Positions 5,578 to 11,520 of a stretch of DNA of 11,520 nt are shown in pieces. A model generated the notes under the pieces. The model saw only the letters and a list, made by a program, of their open reading frames with translations, was not told the origin of the DNA and ran no database searches. Source of the DNA: Flavobacteriales bacterium UBA972 (GTDB taxonomy: Bacteria > Bacteroidota > Bacteroidia > Flavobacteriales > Schleiferiaceae); contig DBBY01000007.1 in assembly GCA_002292855.1 (NCBI GenBank), forward strand, positions 1 to 11,520, in the 5' to 3' direction. Numbering within the stretch: position 1 is the stretch's first letter; each line of letters opens with the position of its first letter. A program made the position numbers and the translations under genes.

Positions 5578-7116
5578 ATGAAAAACTCATTGTTACTTTT
5601 TTTGCTGCTAAGCCAGGCTATTTTACCGGCTCAAGTAGTACCCATAGGCAACCTCGGCGTAGGCATTACCTCTGACGGTAGCCTTTTTCGAAGTTCATCG
5701 AACCAGATGCTGCTCGAAGCTCCCTTGAATTCTGGACTCACGACCATCTATGAGTCCCATCTATGGGTTGGGTACGTTAAAAACGGCGTAAAGCACGCGA
5801 TAATGCCGTTGTTTACGTCGCCGGTATTGGGCAACAGCAAAACCTATGGTCCGTACTTTGACCAAGGATCCTACAACGCTCTGCAAAGCAGTACTTTGTT
5901 TAATAAAACGTTTACTGTCCGCCGTGATACGGCACTAAACCACCGCGCAAACTACGCGACGCTAGGCTATTTAACGCCTAGCGCGATTTCCAGCTACGTG
6001 GCGGTGGGCGATACCGCTAAAGGGGTACATCCTGAGTTGCTTCCGTTTGAAGCCATTGTTAACGACGGATTGTACCTGCCGCAGCGAGGGGACATTCCAG
6101 TTACCAGTGGCCGCAAATCACGCTACGCCCTTTATTCCGATCGCGGTGTGGCCAAACTCAATGGGAATGCGCCCACCCTTTTGAATGTCTCGGTGGAGCT
6201 CTACGAGCACGACTTATCGGTACAGACTGATGCCCACGCAAACACCGTATTTGCAAAGTTTCGCATCACCAACACCGGTACGGAAGCCATCGATTCACTC
6301 TTCGTGGGGCTGGTAGCCGACTTTGACATCGGACAGCCTGAAAACGACTATGTGGGTACGGACTCCGTGCGGAATTTTATTTATGGCTTTAACTACGCCA
6401 CCCCTGAACCGGCCGATGGCTATGGTTTTGCACCACCGGCGATGGCCGTGATGCCCTTAGGTCAGCCCATTGCGCGGTCAATGAGGTATGATCCGGGAAT
6501 TACGCAGCCCAATCCGCAATCGACTCCGGTAAACCTCAACCAACAATTCGGCTACCTCAAAGGAATTGCGCCGAACGGGACTGTACTCCCCAAATACTAT
6601 GCTCCGGGTGATCCGGTAACCAAGCAAGGGGTCATGGACGACACCCTTTCTCAGAATTTTTTGGATCGCGCCATGATTTTGGCAATGCCTACCCAAAGTT
6701 TGGCTGCGAATTCCACGGCCTGCTACGATTTTGCCTATGTATTTGCCCAAGGCCTAACGCGCATCGGCAGCTTGGAACGTCTTCGCGAGTACTGCGACGA
6801 AATTCGAATAGCCTATGACAGCACGGGTAGTGCCTGCAGCATCGCTCAGTTCTTGGGTGCGCCGAGTTCTGAATTGCCAACCATCAAGGTGATGCCCAAT
6901 CCGGTTCTTGACTATGCGACCATTGAGCTTGGCACTCAAACCGCCGGCGGACGAATTCACCTCGTGAACCAACAAGGGCAAGTCCTGATAGCCACTGAGT
7001 TTGCTGAGGGTGAAGAATTCGTACACTTAAACCTATCGGAGCTGTCTCAAGGAGTATACTTCATCGAAGTGCTTACCTCGGAACATCGAGTGGTTGAGAA
7101 AATCGTGAAGTACTAA
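5578..7116 (+). CDS. secreted T9SS type A sorting-domain protein, function unknown
   Basis: A 512-residue protein with a signal peptide (MKN, then a leucine-rich core, likely cut near A18/Q19). It has a C-terminal T9SS type A sorting domain from ~434: VMPNP (438-442), a beta-rich middle (GRIHLVNQQGQVL), LSELSQGVYFIEV (486-498) and a basic end, KIVKY. Such domains send cargo through the outer membrane by the Por secretion system, often followed by removal of the domain and attachment to the cell surface. The central ~390 residues have no enzyme motif that I recognise. Residues ~200-275 look like an immunoglobulin-like beta sandwich (VFAKFRITNTGTEAIDSLFVGL) followed by an Asp-rich stretch (ADFDIGQPENDYVGTD, 247-262) that may bind calcium. 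Cysteines are few (C382, C406, C420). It has its own AT-rich upstream region and is convergent with valS. The secretion call is firm; the role is unknown. Confidence 0.9.
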   Translation: MKNSLLLFLLLSQAILPAQVVPIGNLGVGITSDGSLFRSSSNQMLLEAPLNSGLTTIYESHLWVGYVKNGVKHAIMPLFTSPVLGNSKTYGPYFDQGSYNALQSSTLFNKTFTVRRDTALNHRANYATLGYLTPSAISSYVAVGDTAKGVHPELLPFEAIVNDGLYLPQRGDIPVTSGRKSRYALYSDRGVAKLNGNAPTLLNVSVELYEHDLSVQTDAHANTVFAKFRITNTGTEAIDSLFVGLVADFDIGQPENDYVGTDSVRNFIYGFNYATPEPADGYGFAPPAMAVMPLGQPIARSMRYDPGITQPNPQSTPVNLNQQFGYLKGIAPNGTVLPKYYAPGDPVTKQGVMDDTLSQNFLDRAMILAMPTQSLAANSTACYDFAYVFAQGLTRIGSLERLREYCDEIRIAYDSTGSACSIAQFLGAPSSELPTIKVMPNPVLDYATIELGTQTAGGRIHLVNQQGQVLIATEFAEGEEFVHLNLSELSQGVYFIEVLTSEHRVVEKIVKY

Positions 7117-7162
7117 AAGCGCATTCGATTACTGACCATCGTGTATGCTTGGTAGGTGAATT

Positions 7163-7185
7163 GCCTTTTGATTGAAGCAAGAGGC
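7163..7185 (+). terminator. hairpin between convergent T9SS gene and valS
   Basis: GCCTTTTG (7163-7170) pairs with CAAGAGGC (7178-7185) around a 7-nt loop, giving 8 base pairs with one U-G wobble in the plus-strand RNA. On the minus strand the wobble becomes a C-A mismatch, so it suits termination of the T9SS gene better than of valS. No U-run follows. It sits in the 77-bp gap between the two stop codons, the expected place for a terminator. Confidence 0.5.
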
Positions 7186-7193
7186 GTGGTGTC

Positions 7194-9803
7194 TTAATTC
7201 GCCAGGGCAGCCAGCAGCTTTTGGGCGATTTCGATTTTGGCGTCGGCGTCGGCGAGCTTCTTGTGCTCGGCCTCGACCACTGCGGCCGGAGCTCCGGCGA
7301 CAAACTTTTCGTTGGATAGCTTGGCTTCGATGCTGCGCTTAAACCTGGTGTAGTACTCAATGTCTTTATGCGCCTTGGCACGCTCGGCCTCAACGTCAAC
7401 GGCGTCGGATTCTATCAGTACGCGGAGCTCTAGGGTGCCGGCGCGCAGAGGGAGTCCGCCCTGAGCATCTCCCCAAAGGGCATTGGTGAGCTTGGCTATG
7501 GCTGGCCATGCCGCAGGCTTAGTGCTCGCGTCCACGGTTATGGGCAGCTTGAAGGCAATGTTCTTCTCTGCCCTAAAGGTGCGCAGTGCGACGACGTGTT
7601 CCTCGAGTAGGGTGAATTCCGTGCTGCGGTAGGCCAGGCCATGACCGACCGGATAGGCAGCAAAGTCCAGGAATTCCGTTTCGCCCCGAGGGGAGAGCAG
7701 GTGCCAAACTTCTTCGGTGAGAAAGGGCATGAAGGGGTGCAGGGCCGCCATCAGGGTGTCCATGAATTCGACCGTGGCATCATATATCGCAGGCGAAATA
7801 GGCTGGCCGTAGGCGGGTTTTACCAGCTCGAGGTACCAGGAGCAGAATCCGTTCCAGGTGAGCTTGTAAAGGCGCATCAAGGCCTCAGAGAGGGCGTAGC
7901 GGTCAAAGTCTCGGTGAAGCTCAGCCAGCTCGGCGTCGAGCAGGTGGCGGAACCAATCAACCGCCCAAGCGGCTGCCTCGTCTTCAGGGGCATCGTCTGA
8001 GACCTTCCAGCCTTTGACCAAGCGAAGAGCGTTCCACACTTTATTGGTGAAGTTGCGGCCCTGTTCGCAGAGGGATTCATCAAAGGGAAGGTCGTTGCCC
8101 GCCGGAGAGGTTAGCAGCATGCCCATGCGAACGCCGTCGGCCCCGTAGGCATCCATAAGGGCAAGGGGATCGGGTGAGTTCCCCAAAGACTTAGACATCT
8201 TTCGGCCGAGCTTATCGCGCACGATGCCCGTGAGGTAGACGCGCTCAAAGGGGCGCTTGCCCGTGTATTCGTAGCCCGCCATGGCCATGCGCGCCACCCA
8301 GAAAAAGAGGATTTCGGGGGCGGTAACCAGGTCCTGCGTGGGGTAGTAGTACTGAATTTCTTGGTTTTCAGGGTGGCGGATTCCGTCGAATACGCTCAAA
8401 GGCCAGAGCCAGCTCGAGAACCAGGTGTCGAGGCAGTCAGGGTCTTGCTGAAGGTCGGCAGCGGTCAAGTCATTGTGGCCGCTGGCCGCGCGGGCTTTAA
8501 TTAAGGCCTCCTCGGCGCTCAAGGCAACCACATAATCGAGCTCCCCAGGGCCATAGAAGTAGGCCGGAATGCGATGCCCCCACCAAAGCTGGCGCGAAAT
8601 ACACCAGTCTCTGACGTTCTCCATCCAGTGCCGGTAGGTATTCTTGAACTTATCGGGAATGAGCTGAATCTCGCCGCTCATGACCGCGTCCAAGGCCGGC
8701 TTAGCCAGCTCGGGCATGCGCACCCACCACTGCAGCGACAGCCTCGGTTCTACGACAGCCCCGGTGCGCTCGCTGGTTCCGACCGTCGAGGCGTATTCTT
8801 CGGTTTTGGCAAGATGACCGCTGGCCAAGAGGTCCTCGGCCACCTTCTTGCGGGCGGCAAAGCGCTCCATGCCGGCGTACTGAAGGCCGTGGGCGCTGAG
8901 GGTTCCGTCTTCGTTCAGCACGTCGAGCACCTCGAGGCCGTGCTTTTGGCCGATGGCGTAGTCGTTCCAATCGTGGGCCGGAGTCACCTTGAGGCAGCCG
9001 GTTCCAAAGTCCGCAGTGACGTATTCGTCGAGGATTATGGGCACTTCGCGTCCGCCGACCGGAACCCGCACGTGCAGGCCGTGCAGTGCCTCGTAGCGCG
9101 CGTCTTTGGGATTAACCGCAACGGCCACGTCACCCATAATGGTCTCTGGGCGTGAGGTGGCGACGGTCAAAAAAGTTCCAGGACGCTCCACGACCTCGTA
9201 CTTCACATAGTACAGGGTGGCCGTGATGTCCTTGTGGAGAACCTCTTCGTCCGAAAGCGAGGTTTTGGCCTCGGGATCCCAGTGCACCATGCGGAGTCCG
9301 CGATAAATATGGCCCTTGGCGTGCAGGTCGGCAAACACGTGGTACACGCTTTGGCTGCGCACCTCGTCCATGGTAAAGGCGGTGCGGTCCCAGTCGCAGC
9401 TGGCGCCAAGTTCCTTGAGCTGCTCGAGGATGATTCCGCCGTGCTTGTGCGTCCATTCCCAGGCGTGCTCGAGAAATGCCTCGCGGCTTAGGTCGGACTT
9501 TTTAATCCCCTCGGCGCGAAGTTTTTGCACCACCTTGGCTTCGGTGGCAATGGAGGCGTGGTCCGTACCCGGAACCCAGCATGCGTTGAATCCGAGCATG
9601 CGAGCCCGGCGCACTAAGACATCCTGAATGGTGTTGTTAAGCATGTGCCCCATGTGCAGCACCCCGGTCACGTTGGGCGGCGGAATCACTATTGCATAGG
9701 CCGGGCGATGGTCGGGAATCGAGGCAAATGCCTTGTTTTTGAGCCAAGTCTGGTACCAGCGTCGTTCAACCTGGCGCGGAGCATAATGCGAGGGAATTTC
9801 CAT
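7194..9803 (-). CDS. valS: valine--tRNA ligase
   Basis: ValRS charges tRNA(Val) with valine. The 869 residues fit the bacterial family. The class I signatures are HMGH (50-53, within PPPNVTGVLHMGHMLNN) and KMSKS (535-539, within GRKMSKSLGNSPDP). The inserted CP1 editing domain (~205-345), which hydrolyses mischarged Thr-tRNA, shows TSRPETIMGDVAVAVNP and GTGCLKVTPAHDWNDY. The anticodon-binding helical domain spans ~590-760. The C-terminal coiled-coil arm, typical of ValRS, spans ~800-869 and is rich in Lys, Glu and Ala. I chose ATG at 9801-9803. The frame continues upstream to 9908, but the extra 35 residues are not family-like and would overlap the divergent promoter region; a promoter box lies just before this ATG. 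The gene is single, with convergent and divergent neighbours. Confidence 0.97.
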   Translation of the reverse strand: MEIPSHYAPRQVERRWYQTWLKNKAFASIPDHRPAYAIVIPPPNVTGVLHMGHMLNNTIQDVLVRRARMLGFNACWVPGTDHASIATEAKVVQKLRAEGIKKSDLSREAFLEHAWEWTHKHGGIILEQLKELGASCDWDRTAFTMDEVRSQSVYHVFADLHAKGHIYRGLRMVHWDPEAKTSLSDEEVLHKDITATLYYVKYEVVERPGTFLTVATSRPETIMGDVAVAVNPKDARYEALHGLHVRVPVGGREVPIILDEYVTADFGTGCLKVTPAHDWNDYAIGQKHGLEVLDVLNEDGTLSAHGLQYAGMERFAARKKVAEDLLASGHLAKTEEYASTVGTSERTGAVVEPRLSLQWWVRMPELAKPALDAVMSGEIQLIPDKFKNTYRHWMENVRDWCISRQLWWGHRIPAYFYGPGELDYVVALSAEEALIKARAASGHNDLTAADLQQDPDCLDTWFSSWLWPLSVFDGIRHPENQEIQYYYPTQDLVTAPEILFFWVARMAMAGYEYTGKRPFERVYLTGIVRDKLGRKMSKSLGNSPDPLALMDAYGADGVRMGMLLTSPAGNDLPFDESLCEQGRNFTNKVWNALRLVKGWKVSDDAPEDEAAAWAVDWFRHLLDAELAELHRDFDRYALSEALMRLYKLTWNGFCSWYLELVKPAYGQPISPAIYDATVEFMDTLMAALHPFMPFLTEEVWHLLSPRGETEFLDFAAYPVGHGLAYRSTEFTLLEEHVVALRTFRAEKNIAFKLPITVDASTKPAAWPAIAKLTNALWGDAQGGLPLRAGTLELRVLIESDAVDVEAERAKAHKDIEYYTRFKRSIEAKLSNEKFVAGAPAAVVEAEHKKLADADAKIEIAQKLLAALAN

Positions 9804-9811
9804 GAGAAGCG

Positions 9812-9819
9812 CAAAGGTA
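9812..9819 (-). promoter_or_regulatory. -7 promoter box of valS
   Basis: The minus strand reads TACCTTTG, an exact match to TAnnTTTG, followed by C and ending 8 nt before the valS ATG. No TTG is evident at the -33 spacing. The predicted transcript would have almost no 5' leader. It also supports the short valS start over the longer frame. Confidence 0.6.
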
Positions 9820-9835
9820 ACCTTGTGGCATTTTT

Positions 9836-9868
9836 TTTGCGTAGGTTTGGTTGCATCGGTTACATTTG
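9836..9868 (+). promoter_or_regulatory. Bacteroidota-type promoter of the DUF1573 gene
   Basis: TTTG at 9836-9839 (-33), a 21-nt spacer, then TACATTTG at 9861-9868 (-7). This fits the Bacteroidota consensus TTTG-N19..21-TAnnTTTG exactly. It predicts transcription starting near 9873-9876 and a ~30-nt, A-rich leader (caacaacaacaaataaattc) before the ATG at 9908, with no Shine-Dalgarno sequence. It is the best promoter in the window. Confidence 0.8.
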
Positions 9869-9907
9869 CCCCTGCAATAAGGTCAACAACAACAAATAAA
9901 TTCAACA

Positions 9908-10342
9908 ATGAAGTACATTTTCACCGCAGCAGCCATTGCACTTTCCACTACGTTCGCTTTTGGTCAGGACGCCAACGCTCCCCAAATCACATTCAACCAA
10001 GAGACCATTGACTACGGCGTTATTAAGAAGGCCTCCAACGGAGAGCGTGAGTTCATCTTCAAGAATACCGGCAAAGAGCCCCTAATTATTACCAACTGCG
10101 TGGGTTCATGCGGCTGCACGGTGCCCATCTGGCCCAAGACACCCATCGCTCCTGGCGAGAAGGCGTCCATCAAGGTTAAGTACGATACCCAGCGCATCGG
10201 GAACTTCCAAAAGACCGTAACGGTTACCAGCAACGCAGCGGCTCCTACCAAAGTATTGACCATTAAGGGCAATGTAGAAGACGTTCCGGCCCAACCGACT
10301 ACTCCCGTCAATACTGCAGGTGCCTCCAAGGTCAGCAAGTAA
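9908..10342 (+). CDS. secreted DUF1573 domain protein
   Basis: A 144-residue exported protein. The signal peptide covers 1-19 (MKYIFTAAAIALS core, cut likely after AFG). A single DUF1573 domain, an Ig-like fold related to ASPM-SPD-2-Hydin domains, spans ~26-122. It shows the family hallmarks FNQETIDYGVIKK (29-41), FIFKNTGKEPLIITN (49-63), the cysteine motif C64-VGS-C68-G-C70-T, and PGEKASIKVKYDT with a closing beta strand. The Pro/Thr/Ser-rich tail (125-144) is probably disordered. The family is very common in Bacteroidota, and its molecular role is not established. The tail shows no T9SS domain and no lipobox, so it is likely periplasmic. It is a single-gene unit with its own strong promoter and terminator, which suggests high expression. 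Confidence 0.92.
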   Translation: MKYIFTAAAIALSTTFAFGQDANAPQITFNQETIDYGVIKKASNGEREFIFKNTGKEPLIITNCVGSCGCTVPIWPKTPIAPGEKASIKVKYDTQRIGNFQKTVTVTSNAAAPTKVLTIKGNVEDVPAQPTTPVNTAGASKVSK

Positions 10343-10364
10343 TTGGCTCCACTAAAGTTTTTAA

Positions 10365-10391
10365 CCTGCAGCCTACCGCTGCGGGTTTTTT
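10365..10391 (+). terminator. intrinsic terminator after the DUF1573 gene
   Basis: CCTGCAGC (10365-10372) pairs with GCTGCGGG (10378-10385): 8 base pairs including one U-G, with the 5-nt loop CTACC. The stem is followed directly by T6 (10386-10391). This is a textbook Rho-independent terminator, 22 nt after the stop codon. Confidence 0.88.
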
Positions 10392-10394
10392 ATT

Positions 10395-10402
10395 GACCTT
10401 TG
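10395..10402 (+). promoter_or_regulatory. possible -7 promoter box of the aminotransferase gene
   Basis: GACCTTTG matches TAnnTTTG with one mismatch, is followed by C, and ends 8 nt before the ATG at 10411. This is the same distance as at valS. The -33 region would fall inside the terminator stem just upstream, and no TTG is present there. A promoter is needed because the terminator at 10365-10391 isolates this gene. Confidence 0.35.
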
Positions 10403-10410
10403 CCTTCACT

Positions 10411-11520
10411 ATGCCAAAGATTTCATCCCGTGGGCTGCACATGCCCGAGTCTCCGATTCGCAAGCTCGCCCCCTTTGCCGAGGCTGCAGCCAAGCGCGGA
10501 ACCAAGATTTACTACCTCAACATTGGCCAGCCCGACATCGACAGTCCAAGCCAGGCGCTTGATGCGGTCAAAGACAGCAACCTGAGGGTGCTTGAGTACA
10601 GTCCTTCGGCCGGTTTCGCGAGCTACCGCGAGGGTCTTGCCAAGTACTACCGGGGCATCGGACTCCATGTTGAGGCGCAGGATGTGCTGGTCACCACCGG
10701 AGGTTCTGAGGCCCTGTCATTTGCCATGGGCTGCATTCTTGACCCGGGCGACGAGGTGCTAATTCCCGAGCCCTATTATGCCAACTATTTTGGTTTTGCT
10801 CAGGCTTTGGGAGCCAAGGTGGTATCGGTGCCGAGCAGCATTCAGTCGGGCTTTGCCCTGCCTCCTATTGCCGATCTTGAAGCGCGGATTACGGCGCGGA
10901 CCAAGGCCGTTTTGGTCTGCAATCCGGGGAATCCGACCGGCTATGTGTACCGACGCGACGAGCTCGAAGCCCTGCGCGATATGGCCCTTAAGCACGATCT
11001 GTTTGTAATTGCCGACGAGGTCTACCGCGAGTTTGTCTACGACGGAGCAGAGGCGATCTCGGTCATGTCTTTGGCCGGACTCGAGCAGCACGCGATACTA
11101 ATTGACAGTGTTTCGAAGCGGTACAGCATGTGTGGGGCCAGAATTGGATGCATGGTTAGCAAAAATTCCGACCTGATGGGCACGGCGCTAAAGTTTGCTC
11201 AGGCACGGCTGTCTCCGCCCACCTACGAGCAGATTGCGGCAGAGGCCGCCTTAGCGACTCCCGCGAGCTACTTCAAAGAGGTCAATGCCGAGTATACTGC
11301 CCGGCGCGATACACTGGTCCGCAGGCTCAACGCCATGAGCGGCGTTTTTTGCCCCAAACCCCGGGGCGCATTTTATGCGGTAGCCGAGCTCCCTGTGGAC
11401 GACGCCGAAGCATTTTGCCGCTGGATGATTGAGGATTTTACGCATAATGGCGAGACGGTTATGATGGCTCCTGCCGCCGGTTTTTATGCCGATCGGTCCC
11501 TGGGCAAACGCCAGGTGCGC
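10411..11520 (+). CDS. class I PLP-dependent aminotransferase (AspC-like), 3' end outside window
   Basis: 370 codons from ATG run to the right edge. Class I/II aminotransferases of this length are ~395-400 residues, so perhaps 25-30 are missing. Such enzymes move amino groups between amino acids (typically aspartate or aromatic) and 2-oxoglutarate. Visible motifs are LNIGQPD (36-42) at the substrate-binding N-terminus, TTGGSEAL (95-102) for phosphate binding, and NPGNPTG (171-177) with N174. ADEVYREFVYDG (201-212) supplies D202 and Y205 to the cofactor ring. SVSKRYSMCGARIG (233-246) has Schiff-base K236, with R244 near the phosphate. PRGAFYAV (317-324) precedes the end of the fold. The SKRYS-CGARIGC form is typical of Bacteroidota members annotated as aspartate aminotransferase. 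Substrate is inferred from the family only; other specificities such as aromatic or alanine are possible. Confidence 0.92.
   Translation, partial: MPKISSRGLHMPESPIRKLAPFAEAAAKRGTKIYYLNIGQPDIDSPSQALDAVKDSNLRVLEYSPSAGFASYREGLAKYYRGIGLHVEAQDVLVTTGGSEALSFAMGCILDPGDEVLIPEPYYANYFGFAQALGAKVVSVPSSIQSGFALPPIADLEARITARTKAVLVCNPGNPTGYVYRRDELEALRDMALKHDLFVIADEVYREFVYDGAEAISVMSLAGLEQHAILIDSVSKRYSMCGARIGCMVSKNSDLMGTALKFAQARLSPPTYEQIAAEAALATPASYFKEVNAEYTARRDTLVRRLNAMSGVFCPKPRGAFYAVAELPVDDAEAFCRWMIEDFTHNGETVMMAPAAGFYADRSLGKRQVR

Noticed and set aside
8574..9155. 193-codon plus-strand ORF opposite valS
   Set aside because: It is antisense to the highly conserved ValRS editing and catalytic regions, and its protein shows no recognisable motifs or promoter. 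It is a shadow of GC-rich coding DNA.
9804..9908. 35-residue N-terminal extension of ValS
   Set aside because: The extra residues are not family-like, and the stretch contains the valS -7 box and the divergent promoter.

Overview
The window looks like a piece of a Bacteroidota chromosome, perhaps near the Flavobacteriia. The evidence is a gene ending in a Type IX secretion (T9SS) C-terminal domain, an Asp-box propeller protein of a kind common in Bacteroidota, a DUF1573 protein, a YtxJ-type bacilliredoxin, near absence of Shine-Dalgarno sequences, and promoter boxes matching the Bacteroidota consensus TTTG-N19..21-TAnnTTTG. By eye the coding GC content is moderately high for the group. I did not count it, and the order or family cannot be fixed from this window.

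Layout. (1) On the minus strand, 2534 down to 1, lies a probable operon: a 45-residue lipoprotein, ytxJ (joined to it by an ATGA overlap), lipA (lipoyl synthase) and then a large Asp-box (BNR) propeller protein that runs off the left edge. (2) On the plus strand, 2561-5315, is a tightly coupled trio: ung (uracil-DNA glycosylase), rmuC and rlmB (23S rRNA 2'-O-methyltransferase), with overlapping stop and start codons at both junctions. These two operons diverge from a gap of only 26 bp. (3) 5316-5577 is the largest intergenic region. It starts with a strong hairpin and continues as AT-rich DNA with clustered short palindromes. (4) 5578-7116 encodes a secreted T9SS cargo protein with an unrecognised central region. 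(5) On the minus strand, 9803-7194, is valS, convergent with the T9SS gene across a 77-bp gap that holds a hairpin. (6) On the plus strand, a small secreted DUF1573 protein (9908-10342) has a near-perfect Bacteroidota promoter and a classic intrinsic terminator. An AspC-like class I aminotransferase follows from 10411 and runs off the right edge.

Most of the content is housekeeping: base-excision repair, recombination control, rRNA modification, lipoate synthesis, tRNA charging and amino-acid metabolism. Three surface or secreted proteins of unknown role are interspersed. I see no CRISPR array, mobile element, phage gene, toxin-antitoxin pair or defence locus, and no clear new system. The points most worth a second look are the tiny lipoprotein coupled to ytxJ and lipA, the recurrence of -7 boxes 4-8 nt from start codons (suggesting leaderless mRNAs), and the palindrome-rich region before the T9SS gene.
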